A stretch of DNA of 64,000 bases from Haloarcula sp. CBA1127. GTDB taxonomy: Archaea; Halobacteriota; Halobacteria; Halobacteriales; Haloarculaceae. Location of the stretch: positions 1,488,001-1,552,000 of the forward strand of contig NZ_BCNB01000006.1 of NCBI RefSeq assembly GCF_001485575.1, in the 5' to 3' direction. The notes beneath the pieces were generated by a model. The model did no database searches. It saw only the letters and a program-made list of their open reading frames with translations, and was not told the origin of the DNA. This document shows positions 51,614 through 60,714 of this stretch, one piece after another. The position numbers were made by a program, and so were the translations under genes. The first letter of the stretch is position 1. Each line of letters begins with the position of its first letter.

Positions 51614-52261
51614 TTACTCGCCTTCCTCGACCGGTGCCCCGCGAGCGTTCGTTTTCACGCTCTGGAGCCCCTGCTTCGCTTTCTGCTTGGAGGCGTAGCC
51701 CTGCCCGCAGTCGGCGATGATCTCCCCGTTGTCGTGGCGGAGCCGCCAGCGCGCCTTGCCCTCGCTGTCTTTGAACAGTTCGAATGTCGCCTTGCTGCCC
51801 CCTTCTTCGACAACACTGTCATCTTTCGACTCATCGACGACGTACGCCCCGGGCGCGTTGGATTTGACGCTCTCAAGACCCTGCTCGGCCTTCTGCTTGG
51901 AGGCGTAGCCCTCCCCGCTGTCGGCGATGATGTTCCCGTTGTCGTGGCGGAGCCGCCAGCGGTACTGCTCGGCGCTGTCCTCGTACACCTCGAACGTCGC
52001 CTTGCTCGCAGCCACATCGGTCTCCACCACTCCCTCGTTCTCGTCCCACTCCATATCGATTTCGAGTGTGACAGTACCGTCTTCCCGCTCGACCTCGACC
52101 TCGAACTCGGATTCGGCCGGTGGTGTGACTGTCACAGTCTGTTCCTCGTCAGCCGGCGCGGGCTCACCGCGGCTGAGCCTGTTTGCCAATCGCCGGAAGT
52201 ACGACGCGATTCCTCTTCGACTCCGTGTTTCCTGTGACTCGTGAACCGTCTTGTCCGTCAT
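51614..52261 (-). CDS. protein with tandem YegP (DUF1508) repeats
   Basis: 215 residues. An acidic N-terminal part with some Tat-free basic start (residues 1-85) precedes two near-identical DUF1508 modules at about 86-138 and 156-208, exactly 70 residues apart. Each has SKATFE, RWRLRHDNG, IIAD, GYASKQKA and GL-SVK-NA. The module is a small alpha/beta unit of unknown function, seen as a single or double copy in YegP-like proteins. The high identity of the copies suggests recent duplication or gene conversion. Confidence 0.88.
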   Translation of the reverse strand: MTDKTVHESQETRSRRGIASYFRRLANRLSRGEPAPADEEQTVTVTPPAESEFEVEVEREDGTVTLEIDMEWDENEGVVETDVAASKATFEVYEDSAEQYRWRLRHDNGNIIADSGEGYASKQKAEQGLESVKSNAPGAYVVDESKDDSVVEEGGSKATFELFKDSEGKARWRLRHDNGEIIADCGQGYASKQKAKQGLQSVKTNARGAPVEEGE

Positions 52262-52592
52262 ACACTCTCATTGTCGATGGGGCAACAAATAATGGTACGC
52301 CTCAGTTGCCAAGTGACACCGGCGTCGCTGAGCAGCCTAGCTGCCAGCAAATGCCTGTAGATGGGATTAGAAGCGTTGCTTGTCGACTTGAAATCAGAGA
52401 AATGCGCTGGCTGGGAGTGAGCAATCGCGACGCGATTGCGAGCCACGACGGACGAAGTCCGTCGGTGTTTGAACCCGATGCAAATCCTCACTGACGCTCG
52501 GATTTCCGTGATTCAAATTCAGTGCGATTGCACGACTCACGGATACCGAGCACACGTGACGCGGTGCTCAGTGGAATAGTTCGTCGTAGAAA
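52262..52592. other. 331-base region with a tRNA-Gly-derived scar
   Basis: It holds no gene. It contains the partial tRNA-Gly 3'-end copy (52398-52416), the palindromes GCAATCGCG-a-CGCGATTGC (52431-52449) and CGACGGAC-gaa-GTCCGTCG (near 52445-52465), and a stretch up to the real tRNA end. The segment 52262-52397 shows nothing recognisable. Confidence 0.6.
52398..52416. repeat. partial tRNA-Gly 3' end, possible attachment-site copy
   Basis: AGAAATGCGCTGGCTGGGA is identical to 52588-52606, which includes the 3' end of tRNA-Gly (acceptor and first T-arm bases). It is 190 bases away in the same orientation. Such a copy is typical of the far end of an element integrated at a tRNA gene. Confidence 0.65.
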
Positions 52593-52606
52593 TGCGCTGG
52601 CTGGGA
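52588..52606. repeat. tRNA-Gly-side attachment-site copy
   Basis: The 19-base counterpart of 52398-52416; 14 of its bases belong to the tRNA-Gly acceptor and T arm (52593-52606), and 5 lie just beyond the mature 3' end. Confidence 0.65.
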
Positions 52607-52664
52607 TTTGAACCCAGGTTGTGACCATGGCAAGGTCACGTGATACCAACTACACTACCAGCGC
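52593..52664 (-). tRNA. tRNA-Gly(GCC)
   Basis: 72 bases on the minus strand: acceptor GCGCTGG with CCAGCGC and discriminator A, D arm, anticodon arm GTGACCTTGCCATGGTCAC (anticodon GCC) and T arm CTGGG-TTCAAAT-CCCAG. It is a standard cloverleaf without intron; CCA is not encoded. Its 3' end is the target of a duplicated 19-base repeat. Confidence 0.96.
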
Positions 52665-53012
52665 TTGCTTCATTTGCACTGACCTTCGCGACCGTGGGTC
52701 GCTCAGTACCAGCGTGCAACGCCTCGTTGCAATCAAATCTGGCGGGGGTGAGAGTAAAAAGCCTTCCGTTTTCCGGGGAAAACCATGGGAAGTGAGGGCA
52801 ATCACCGCCCCGCTTGAGCGCCGGATCGTGTGATGGCGTCACGAGACATGGCCTTTCGGAAGCGGCAATCTAGTGAATGGGTGCATCGGTCCCGAACCGG
52901 CATGACGGACCATGTGAACGCGACGCATCGCGAACGCGAAACGGGGGCTTTTTAAGCCCTGGAAAGGGAGATATCGGCACAGTCTAGTGGCGCGACGTGG
53001 AAGCGTCACGGC
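52665..53012. other. 348-base promoter region between tRNA-Gly and the ribosomal operon
   Basis: It contains a TTTTTACT box on the minus strand (about 52753-52762), a possible tRNA-Gly promoter, and the operon promoter at 52945-52959. The rest is G/C-rich with no open frame of protein-like composition. Confidence 0.6.
52945..52959 (+). promoter_or_regulatory. TATA box within a palindrome, ribosomal operon promoter
   Basis: GGGC-TTTTTAA-GCCC is an inverted repeat with its TATA-like TTTTTAAG at 52949-52956. The predicted start is near 52978, giving a leader of about 35 bases before the ATG at 53013. It would drive the SPOUT methyltransferase and the whole S10/spc block. Confidence 0.55.
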
Positions 53013-53858
53013 ATGACGACCAGCGTACTCGTGCCGTCTTCCCTCGCACGGGAAGCCGAAGACAGACGCGAGGCAACTCGCAAGCTCGGTTACGTGGCCC
53101 GCGCGGCCGCGGTTTACCGGGTTGATCGGCTGACAGTGTACCCCGACCCTGACGGGGCGGGCAAATGGGAAGACGGGTTCGTCGAAACCGTGCTGCGGTA
53201 CGCCGCGACGCCCCCGCACCTCCGAAAGGAGATGTGGGGTAAGCGGGACGAACTGGAGTACGTCGGCGTCCTGCCGCCGCTCCGCGTGCGTTCACAGACC
53301 GGCTCCGGATCTGAGGGTTCGGGGTCGTTAAGACAGGGAATCGTGACCGAGGTCGGAGCTGATGGGCGCGTCCGGGTCAATTGCGGCATGCAACACCCGA
53401 TCTCCCTTCCCGTCCCAGCGGATATGGACGTGGAACAGGGGGAGCGCGTGACCGTCAGGGTCTCTTCGCGACGGCCGGTCCGGGCGAAACTCGTCGACGC
53501 CCCCACAACGGGATTCGACGTTGTCGCCGCGGACCTCGATGCGGCACTCTCGCGCGACGATGCCGGGCTCACTATCGCGTCCTCGCGATACGGCGAGCCG
53601 GTAACGTCGATCCGTCTCGGCCAGTTGGCCGAGCGGCGCGACGCCGAGGGCGGCATGACCGTCGCCTTCGGGGCACCCGAGCGCGGGTTACCGTCGATAC
53701 TCGACGTTGCCCCGGACGCCGTCGGGGGAGACCAGACGAGCGACGAACCAGAAGGGTTCGACCTCTGGCTGAATACGGTTCCGAACCAGGGCAGTGAGGT
53801 TGTGCGAACGGAAGAAGCTCTGTTCGCCTCCCTCACCTGTCTAACCCTCACGGAGTAA
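53013..53858 (+). CDS. SPOUT-family RNA methyltransferase (COG2106, C9orf114-like)
   Basis: 281 residues. It is the gene that usually opens the S10 operon in archaea. The SPOUT fold is indicated by the start TTSVLVPSSLAREAEDRREATRKLG and by VYRVDRLTVYPD, an inserted OB-like part (GIVTEVGADGRVRVNCG) and the knot region near the C terminus (MTVAFGAPERGLPSIL onward). COG2106 proteins methylate rRNA uridine or pseudouridine; the site is not readable here. Four bases separate it from rpl3. Confidence 0.85.
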   Translation: MTTSVLVPSSLAREAEDRREATRKLGYVARAAAVYRVDRLTVYPDPDGAGKWEDGFVETVLRYAATPPHLRKEMWGKRDELEYVGVLPPLRVRSQTGSGSEGSGSLRQGIVTEVGADGRVRVNCGMQHPISLPVPADMDVEQGERVTVRVSSRRPVRAKLVDAPTTGFDVVAADLDAALSRDDAGLTIASSRYGEPVTSIRLGQLAERRDAEGGMTVAFGAPERGLPSILDVAPDAVGGDQTSDEPEGFDLWLNTVPNQGSEVVRTEEALFASLTCLTLTE

Positions 53859-53862
53859 ACGA

Positions 53863-54879
53863 ATGCCACAACCAAGCAGACCACGCAAAGGCTCGCTGGG
53901 CTTCGGCCCGCGCAAGCGCTCGACGAGCGAGACGCCTCGCTTCAACAGCTGGCCGTCTGACGACGGGCAGCCGGGCGTCCAAGGGTTCGCCGGCTACAAG
54001 GCAGGCATGACACACGTCGTGCTTGTCAACGACGAACCTAACTCCCCCCGCGAGGGGATGGAGGAGACTGTCCCGGTGACAGTCATCGAGACGCCGCCGA
54101 TGCGCGCCGTCGCCCTGCGAGCGTACGAAGACACGCCGTACGGTCAGCGTCCGCTGACGGAAGTCTGGACCGACGAGTTCCACTCGGAACTTGACCGGAC
54201 CCTAGACGTTCCGGAGGACCACGACCCGGACGCTGCTGAGGAACAGATACGCGACGCACACGAGGCCGGTGACCTCGGGGACCTGCGACTCATTACGCAC
54301 ACCGTCCCCGACGCCGTCCCGAGCGTCCCGAAGAAAAAGCCCGACGTGATGGAGACTCGCGTCGGCGGTGGGTCCGTTTCGGACCGCCTCGACCACGCCC
54401 TCGACATCGTCGAGGACGGTGGCGAACACGCCATGAACGACATCTTCCGCGCCGGCGAGTACGCCGACGTGGCCGGTGTCACGAAAGGCAAAGGGACGCA
54501 GGGTCCCGTCAAGCGGTGGGGCGTCCAGAAACGGAAAGGCAAGCACGCCCGTCAGGGCTGGCGCCGACGGATCGGCAACCTCGGTCCGTGGAACCCGTCC
54601 CGAGTGCGCTCGACGGTCCCCCAGCAGGGGCAGACCGGCTACCACCAGCGCACCGAGCTCAACAAGCGCCTCATCGATATCGGCGACGGCGACGAGCCGA
54701 CCGTCGATGGCGGCTTCGTCAACTACGGCGAGGTCGATGGGCCGTACACGCTCGTGAAGGGCTCTGTGCCCGGTCCGGACAAGCGCCTGGTGCGCTTCCG
54801 GCCCGCGGTGCGTCCGAACGACCAACCGCGCCTCGACCCCGAGGTGCGCTACGTCTCCAACGAATCGAACCAGGGATAA
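53863..54879 (+). CDS. rpl3: 50S ribosomal protein L3
   Basis: 338 residues, archaeal/eukaryal length. The start PQPSRPRKGSLGFGPRKRST and the loop with VTKGKGTQGPVKRWGVQKRKGKHARQGWRRR, which reaches the peptidyl-transferase centre, are diagnostic (uL3). It is the first large-subunit gene of the operon, followed 3 bases later by rpl4. Confidence 0.97.
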   Translation: MPQPSRPRKGSLGFGPRKRSTSETPRFNSWPSDDGQPGVQGFAGYKAGMTHVVLVNDEPNSPREGMEETVPVTVIETPPMRAVALRAYEDTPYGQRPLTEVWTDEFHSELDRTLDVPEDHDPDAAEEQIRDAHEAGDLGDLRLITHTVPDAVPSVPKKKPDVMETRVGGGSVSDRLDHALDIVEDGGEHAMNDIFRAGEYADVAGVTKGKGTQGPVKRWGVQKRKGKHARQGWRRRIGNLGPWNPSRVRSTVPQQGQTGYHQRTELNKRLIDIGDGDEPTVDGGFVNYGEVDGPYTLVKGSVPGPDKRLVRFRPAVRPNDQPRLDPEVRYVSNESNQG

Positions 54880-54882
54880 CCT

Positions 54883-55623
54883 ATGCAGGCAACAATCTAC
54901 GACCTGGACGGCAACACAGACGGCGAGGTCGACCTGCCGGACGTCTTCGAGACGCCGGTTCGGACAGACCTCATCGGCAAAGCTGTACGTGCCGCACAGG
55001 CCAACCGAAAGCAGGACTACGGGTCCGACGAGTACGCCGGCCTCCGAACGCCGGCCGAGTCCTTCGGTAGCGGCCGCGGCCAGGCACACGTCCCGAAGCA
55101 GGACGGCCGTGCCCGCCGCGTCCCGCAGGCGGTCAAAGGGCGAAGCGCCCACCCGCCGAAAACCGAGAAGGACCGCTCGCTCGACCTCAACGACAAGGAA
55201 CGGCAGCTGGCCGTTCGCTCGGCGCTGGCCGCGACGGCCGACGCCGACCTCGTCGCCGACCGCGGCCACGAGTTCGACCGTGACGAAGTGCCCGTCGTCG
55301 TCTCCGACGACTTCGAGGACCTCGTCAAGACGCAGGAAGTCGTCTCGCTGCTGGAGGCGCTCGACGTCCACGCGGACATCGACCGCGCCGACGAGACGAA
55401 GATCAAGGCTGGACAGGGTTCGGCCCGTGGACGGAAGTACCGTCGTCCCGCCTCGATCCTCTTCGTGACCAGCGACGAGCCGTCGAAGGCTGCCCGCAAC
55501 CTCGCGGGTGCCGACGTGGCAACCGCCAGCGAGGTCAACACTGAAGACCTCGCGCCTGGCGGCGCGCCCGGTCGACTCACCGTCTTCACGGAATCCGCAC
55601 TCGCGGAGGTGGCCGAGCGATGA
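54883..55623 (+). CDS. rpl4: 50S ribosomal protein L4
   Basis: 246 residues. It matches archaeal L4 (uL4, formerly L1e/L4e): MQATIYDLDGNTDGEVDLPDV at the start, the long exit-tunnel loop GRGQAHVPKQDGRARRVPQ, and the C-terminal core SILFVTSDEPSKAARNLAG. Its last 4 bases overlap rpl23. Confidence 0.97.
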   Translation: MQATIYDLDGNTDGEVDLPDVFETPVRTDLIGKAVRAAQANRKQDYGSDEYAGLRTPAESFGSGRGQAHVPKQDGRARRVPQAVKGRSAHPPKTEKDRSLDLNDKERQLAVRSALAATADADLVADRGHEFDRDEVPVVVSDDFEDLVKTQEVVSLLEALDVHADIDRADETKIKAGQGSARGRKYRRPASILFVTSDEPSKAARNLAGADVATASEVNTEDLAPGGAPGRLTVFTESALAEVAER

Positions 55624-55877
55624 GCTGGGATGTCATCAAACACCCACACGTCACGGAGAAGGCCATGAACGACATGGACTTCCAGAACAAGCTCCAGTTC
55701 GCCGTCGATGACCGCGCCTCCAAGGGCGAGGTCGCCGACGCCGTTGAGGAGCAGTACGACGTGACAGTCGAACAGGTCAACACGCAGAACACGATGGACG
55801 GCGAGAAGAAGGCCGTCGTTCGCCTCTCTGAGGACGACGACGCTCAGGAAGTCGCCTCCAGAATTGGGGTGTTCTAA
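55620..55877 (+). CDS. rpl23: 50S ribosomal protein L23
   Basis: 85 residues, the short archaeal form (uL23), with the opening SWDVIKHPHVTEKAMNDMD and KLQFAVDDRASKGEVADAVEEQYDV. It sits at the tunnel exit and contacts SRP. Starts in the rpl4 stop overlap (ATGA). Confidence 0.97.
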   Translation: MSWDVIKHPHVTEKAMNDMDFQNKLQFAVDDRASKGEVADAVEEQYDVTVEQVNTQNTMDGEKKAVVRLSEDDDAQEVASRIGVF

Positions 55878-55879
55878 CG

Positions 55880-56602
55880 ATGGGACGACGAATCCAAGGA
55901 CAACGGCGCGGCCGCGGGACCTCCACGTTCCGTGCTCCGTCGCACCGTTACAAGGCTGATCTGGAGCACCGCAAGGTCGAGGACGGCGACGTCATCGCCG
56001 GCACGGTCGTCGACATCGAGCACGACCCGGCCCGCTCGGCCCCGGTCGCCGCCGTCGAATTCGAAGACGGCGACCGACGACTCATCCTCGCGCCGGAAGG
56101 CGTTGGGGTGGGCGACGAGCTACAGGTCGGCGTCAGCGCCGAGATCGCACCCGGGAACACGCTCCCGCTGGCCGAGATCCCAGAGGGGGTCCCGGTGTGC
56201 AACGTCGAATCCAGCCCCGGTGACGGTGGGAAGTTCGCCCGCGCGTCGGGTGTCAACGCCCAGCTGCTCACCCACGACCGCAACGTCGCGGTCGTCAAGC
56301 TCCCTTCCGGGGAGATGAAGCGGCTTGATCCGCAGTGTCGCGCCACCATCGGCGTCGTCGCCGGTGGCGGCCGAACTGACAAGCCGTTCGTGAAGGCTGG
56401 CAACAAGCATCACAAGATGAAAGCGCGAGGGACGAAGTGGCCCAACGTCCGCGGTGTGGCAATGAACGCCGTCGACCACCCGTTCGGTGGTGGCGGACGC
56501 CAGCACCCCGGCAAGCCCAAGTCCATCTCGCGGAACGCCCCGCCTGGCCGTAAGGTCGGGGACATCGCCTCGAAGCGAACAGGTCGAGGTGGCAACGAAT
56601 GA
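55880..56602 (+). CDS. rpl2: 50S ribosomal protein L2
   Basis: 240 residues, as in Haloarcula L2 (uL2). The C-terminal motif with [19 protein letters not shown], needed for peptidyl transfer and 23S rRNA contacts, and the start [20 protein letters not shown] are present. Its last 4 bases overlap rps19. Confidence 0.98.
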
Positions 56603-57021
56603 GCTCAGAATACCAAATCGGCCACGAAGGAGAGTTCTCCTTCCGCGGCCACACGCTCGACGAGCTGCAGGAGATGGAGCTCGAGGAAGTCGCGGAACTG
56701 CTCCCCGCTCGACAGCGGCGAAGTATCGTACGCGGCCTGACCGAGGAGAAACACAAGCTCCTCGAAAAGGCCCGCGAGGCCGGCGAAGAGGAGACAGCCA
56801 ACGACCCGATCCGGACACACCTGCGCGACATGCCGGTGGTCCCGGAGATGGTCGGGCTGACCTTCGCCGTCCACGACGGCCAGAACTTCGAGCGTGTCAA
56901 AGTCGAGCCCGAGATGCTCGGCCACTACCTCGGTGAGTTCCAGCTCACCCGGAGTAGTGTCGAACACGGTCAGGCCGGTATCGGAGCGACACGCTCCTCG
57001 AAGTTCGTACCGCTCAAATAA
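56599..57021 (+). CDS. rps19: 30S ribosomal protein S19
   Basis: 140 residues, archaeal S19 (uS19) with the N-terminal extension ([22 protein letters not shown]). The core [22 protein letters not shown] and the C-terminal [16 protein letters not shown] are diagnostic. Two bases separate it from rpl22. Confidence 0.96.
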
Positions 57022-57023
57022 TC

Positions 57024-57491
57024 ATGGGAATCAGTTACTCAGTCGAAGCCGACCCGGACACGACGGCCAAAGCGATGCTCCGGGAGCGGCAGATGAGCTT
57101 CAAGCACAGCAAGGCCATCGCCCGCGAGGTCAAGGGCAAAACGGCCGGCGAGGCTGTCGACTACCTCGAGGCGGTTATCGAGGGCGACCAGCCCGTTCCG
57201 TTCAAACAGCACAACTCGGGCGTCGGCCACAAAAGCAAGGTCGACGGCTGGGACGCCGGGCGCTACCCGGAGAAGGCCAGCAAGGCCTTCCTCGACCTGC
57301 TCGAGAACGCGGTCGGCAACGCCGACCATCAGGGCTTCGACGGTGAGGCCATGACGATCAAGCACGTCGCCGCCCACAAGGTCGGCGAGCAGCAGGGTCG
57401 CAAGCCCCGCGCGATGGGGCGTGCCTCGGCGTGGAACAGCCCGCAGGTCGACGTCGAACTCATCCTCGAAGAGCCGGAGGTCGAAGACTAA
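57024..57491 (+). CDS. rpl22: 50S ribosomal protein L22
   Basis: 155 residues (uL22), with RQMSFKHSKAIAREVKGK near the start and the hairpin region IKHVAAHKVGEQQGRKPRAMGRAS that lines the exit tunnel. Its stop overlaps the start of rps3 by one base. Confidence 0.97.
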   Translation: MGISYSVEADPDTTAKAMLRERQMSFKHSKAIAREVKGKTAGEAVDYLEAVIEGDQPVPFKQHNSGVGHKSKVDGWDAGRYPEKASKAFLDLLENAVGNADHQGFDGEAMTIKHVAAHKVGEQQGRKPRAMGRASAWNSPQVDVELILEEPEVED

Positions 57492-58423
57492 TGGCCGACG
57501 AACAACAGTTCATCGAGGACGGACTCCAGCGGACCCAGATCGACGAGTTCTTCGCAGAGGAACTCGGTCGAGCCGGCTACGGCGGCATGGACGTCGCCAA
57601 GACGCCGATGGGAACCCAGATCGTGCTCAAAGCCGAGAAGCCAGGGATGGTCATCGGCAAGGGCGGGAAGAACATCCGGAAGATCACGACGGAACTCGAG
57701 GACCGATTCAACCTCGACGACCCGCAGGTCGACGTGCAGGAAGTCGACGAGCCGGACCTCAACGCCCGCATCGTCGCGGATCGACTGGCCAACGCACTCG
57801 AACGTGGCTGGTACTTCCGCAAAGCGGGCCACACCACCATCGACCGCATCATGGAGTCGGGCGCACTCGGCGCAGAGATCGTCCTCTCCGGGAAGGTCAC
57901 TGGTGCACGCTCGCGCGTTGAGAAGTTCAACCGCGGCTACGTCAAGCACAACGGCGAACCCGCAGAGGAGATCGTCGACAGCGGCGTCGGCGTCGCCGTG
58001 ATGAAGCTCGGGACCATCGGGGTCCGAGTCAAGATCATCCCGCCGAACGCGGAGCTCCCCGACGACTTCGAGATCTACGAGGATGTCGACGTCGAGGACT
58101 ACGTGGCTGACACCGACGGCGAGTCCGTCGAGGAACTCCTCGAAGGCGAGCCCGAAGACAGCGAGACGGCCGAGGAACTCGACGAGGACGTGGCCGCCGG
58201 GGCCGCCGACGACTCCGAGGCTGACGAGGAGTTCGTCGACGAGGAAATCGTCGAAGAAGACGTCGAAGTCCCGACTGACGACGATGTCGAGGATGTCGAC
58301 GTCGACGAACTCGAAGACGCTGTCGACGAGGAACTCGACGAGGACGTCGAGGCGGAAGCCGAAGAGCTGATGGACGAGATGGACGACGAGTCCGCGGACG
58401 ATGAGGAGGGTGACGACGAATGA
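57491..58423 (+). CDS. rps3: 30S ribosomal protein S3 with a long acidic tail
   Basis: 310 residues. A KH domain is at about 15-100 with [19 protein letters not shown]; the second domain ([21 protein letters not shown]) follows, to about residue 200 (uS3). The last 100 or so residues are almost all Asp, Glu and Val in short repeats, a long acidic tail also seen in other haloarchaeal S3 proteins. Overlaps rpl29 by 4 bases. Confidence 0.97.
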   Translation: MADEQQFIEDGLQRTQIDEFFAEELGRAGYGGMDVAKTPMGTQIVLKAEKPGMVIGKGGKNIRKITTELEDRFNLDDPQVDVQEVDEPDLNARIVADRLANALERGWYFRKAGHTTIDRIMESGALGAEIVLSGKVTGARSRVEKFNRGYVKHNGEPAEEIVDSGVGVAVMKLGTIGVRVKIIPPNAELPDDFEIYEDVDVEDYVADTDGESVEELLEGEPEDSETAEELDEDVAAGAADDSEADEEFVDEEIVEEDVEVPTDDDVEDVDVDELEDAVDEELDEDVEAEAEELMDEMDDESADDEEGDDE

Positions 58424-58635
58424 CCGTCCTCCACGTCCAGGAGATTCGGGACATGACGCCCGCCGAACGCGAGGCGGAACTCGACGACCTGAAGACCGAA
58501 CTGCTGAACGCCCGGGCCGTGCAGGCCGCGGGTGGTGCGCCGGAAAATCCCGGTCGCATCAAGGAACTGCGGAAGGCTATCGCCCGCATCAAGACGATCC
58601 AGGGCGAAGAAGGCGACCTGCAGGAGAACGAATAA
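58420..58635 (+). CDS. rpl29: 50S ribosomal protein L29
   Basis: 71 residues, two-helix L29 (uL29): [22 protein letters not shown] and the C-terminal helix [15 protein letters not shown]. It overlaps rps3 and the next gene by 4 and 1 bases. Confidence 0.96.
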   Translation: MTVLHVQEIRDMTPAEREAELDDLKTELLNARAVQAAGGAPENPGRIKELRKAIARIKTIQGEEGDLQENE

Positions 58636-58919
58636 TGCCACTGACACCCGAGACGCTCCCACGACACGAACTCGTCGGCCTCGACTGCGAGGTCGTCGCG
58701 GCGTCCAATCCGGACGTCATCGGTATCAGCGGAACTGTCGTCATGGAGACGACACAGATGCTGACACTCGAGGGTGCCGACCGGGTGTGGCACGTGCCGA
58801 AGGACAGCGCGACGTTCGCGTTTGCCCTGTCGACCGAGACGGTTCTCGTCGACGGCGACCGACTCGTTGCCCGTCCCGCTCGTCGCACAGAGAACACAGG
58901 AGATTCACTATGGCGCTAG
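58635..58919 (+). CDS. rnp1: ribonuclease P protein component 1 (Rpp29/Rnp1)
   Basis: 94 residues, start ATG 58635, overlapping the L29 stop. It is the Rpp29/Pop4 subunit of RNase P (Sm-like barrel): [18 protein letters not shown], then [17 protein letters not shown] and a C-terminal [15 protein letters not shown]. It helps fold the RNase P specificity domain. Its place inside the S17 cluster, before rps17, is typical of archaea, and it overlaps rps17 by 10 bases. Confidence 0.93.
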   Translation: MPLTPETLPRHELVGLDCEVVAASNPDVIGISGTVVMETTQMLTLEGADRVWHVPKDSATFAFALSTETVLVDGDRLVARPARRTENTGDSLWR

Positions 58920-59248
58920 GACTGAACGTACAGGAACCGGAGGAAACCTGTGCCGATCAGAACTGCCCGTTCCACGGAGAGCTCTCCGTGCGCGGACAGA
59001 CACTGAACGGCGAGGTAGCCTCCACTGACATGGAGAAGACCGTTGTCGTCGAGCGCGAGTACGACGTGAAGGTGCCGAAATACGACCGCTTCATGAAGCG
59101 GCGGAGCCGCGTTCCGGCTCATGCACCCGATTGTCTCGACCTCGCGGTCGGTGACACGGTCACGATAGCAGAGTGTCGACCGCTCTCGAAAACGAAAAGC
59201 CACGTCGTCGTCGGCGTGGTCGCCGACGAACAGGACGGTGATGCCTGA
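58910..59248 (+). CDS. rps17: 30S ribosomal protein S17
   Basis: 112 residues from ATG 58910 ([21 protein letters not shown]), overlapping rnp1. The S17 OB-fold core ([23 protein letters not shown], then [21 protein letters not shown]) is clear (uS17). The N-terminal [10 protein letters not shown] adds a possible metal site typical of archaeal S17. Confidence 0.96.
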   Translation: MALGLNVQEPEETCADQNCPFHGELSVRGQTLNGEVASTDMEKTVVVEREYDVKVPKYDRFMKRRSRVPAHAPDCLDLAVGDTVTIAECRPLSKTKSHVVVGVVADEQDGDA

Positions 59249-59646
59249 TGGAAGCACTCGGTGCTGACGTCACGCAAGGCCTGGAGAAGGGCTCGCTCAT
59301 CACGTGTGCGGACAACACGGGAGCGCGCGAACTTAAGGTCATTTCCGTCCACGGCTACTCGGGAACGAAGAACCGCCACCCCAAAGCTGGGCTGGGCGAC
59401 AAGATCACGGTCTCGGTCACTAAGGGGACGCCCGAAATGCGTCGTCAGGTGCTCGAAGCCGTCGTCGTCCGCCAGCGAAAGCCGATCCGTCGACCCGACG
59501 GCACCCGCGTCAAGTTCGAAGACAACGCGGCCGTCATCGTCGACGAGAACGAGGACCCGCGCGGGACCGAGCTGAAAGGTCCCATCGCACGGGAAGTCGC
59601 ACAGCGATTCGGCAGTGTGGCATCAGCAGCGACGATGATTGTATAG
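59248..59646 (+). CDS. rpl14: 50S ribosomal protein L14
   Basis: 132 residues (uL14): [19 protein letters not shown], and [38 protein letters not shown] pattern, split here to show the conserved central barrel. Starts in the rps17 stop overlap. Confidence 0.97.
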   Translation: MEALGADVTQGLEKGSLITCADNTGARELKVISVHGYSGTKNRHPKAGLGDKITVSVTKGTPEMRRQVLEAVVVRQRKPIRRPDGTRVKFEDNAAVIVDENEDPRGTELKGPIAREVAQRFGSVASAATMIV

Positions 59647-59650
59647 AACC

Positions 59651-60013
59651 ATGAGCAAGCAACCAGACAAACAACGCAAGAGTCAACGACGTGCCCCGCT
59701 CCACGAGCGGCACAAGCAGGTCCGGGCGACGCTGAGCGCCGACCTCCGCGAGGAGTACGGCCAGCGGAACGTCCGCGTCAACGCTGGTGACACCGTTGAG
59801 GTGCTCCGTGGTGACTTCGCCGGCGAAGACGGCGAAGTCATCAACGTGGACCTCGACAAGGCCGTCATCCACGTCGAAGACGTCACGCTCGAAAAGACAG
59901 ACGGCGAGGAAGTCCCGCGACCGCTGGACACCTCGAACGTCCGCGTGACGGACCTAGACCTCGAAGACGAGAAGCGCGAGGCGCGTCTCGAATCGGAGGA
60001 TGATTCCGCATGA
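59651..60013 (+). CDS. rpl24: 50S ribosomal protein L24
   Basis: 120 residues from ATG 59651 (uL24). The KOW motif is in [21 protein letters not shown]. The basic start ([20 protein letters not shown]) is typical of archaea. Its last 4 bases overlap rps4e. Confidence 0.96.
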   Translation: MSKQPDKQRKSQRRAPLHERHKQVRATLSADLREEYGQRNVRVNAGDTVEVLRGDFAGEDGEVINVDLDKAVIHVEDVTLEKTDGEEVPRPLDTSNVRVTDLDLEDEKREARLESEDDSA

Positions 60014-60714
60014 GTAACCACCAGAAGCGACTCTCGGTGCCGAACAGTTGGCCCGTAGAGCGCAAGACCGCGACGTTTACGGTGAAAGCCGGTGCCGGCC
60101 CGCACGGTGAGTCGGGGGTTCCCCTGCTCATCGTCCTTCGGGACGTACTCGGCTACGCCGACAACCGCAAAGAAGCCCGCTACGCCCTCAACGAGGACAA
60201 CGTCCTCATCAACGGGAAGGCCATCTCCGACGAGGAACGCCCCGTCGGGATGTTCGACATCCTGGCCTTCACCGAGCGCGAGGAGTACTACCGCGTGTTC
60301 CCCGGCGAGGGTGGTCGGCTGGCGCTGACCGCAATCGACCCGGACGCGGCCGAATCCAAGCTCGGTAAGATCGCCACCAAGACACACGTCTCCGGTGGCG
60401 ACGTTCAGCTGGGTCTCCACGACGGTGAGACGCTCATCGTCGAGGACGACCAGACCTACGATGCTGGCGACTCCATCGTCGTCGGCAACGAGGACGGCGA
60501 AATCGTCGCCCACTTCGAGTACGAAGAGGGCGCGCTCGTCACCGCCGTCGACGGCGCCCACGCGGGCGAAGTCGGCGAAATCGAGGAGATTCAGGTGACG
60601 CCGGGTTCGGCACAGAACAACGTGATCGTCTCGCAGGACGAGGGCGAAGGCTTCGAGACAGTCGAAGAGTACGTCGTCGTCATCGACGAGAACTTCACGG
60701 GTGATGATGAATGA
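60010..60714 (+). CDS. rps4e: 30S ribosomal protein S4e
   Basis: 234 residues, eS4 type: N-terminal S4 domain ([21 protein letters not shown]), central domain, and the KOW part ([20 protein letters not shown]). It overlaps the next gene by 4 bases (ATGA). Confidence 0.96.
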   Translation: MSNHQKRLSVPNSWPVERKTATFTVKAGAGPHGESGVPLLIVLRDVLGYADNRKEARYALNEDNVLINGKAISDEERPVGMFDILAFTEREEYYRVFPGEGGRLALTAIDPDAAESKLGKIATKTHVSGGDVQLGLHDGETLIVEDDQTYDAGDSIVVGNEDGEIVAHFEYEEGALVTAVDGAHAGEVGEIEEIQVTPGSAQNNVIVSQDEGEGFETVEEYVVVIDENFTGDDE

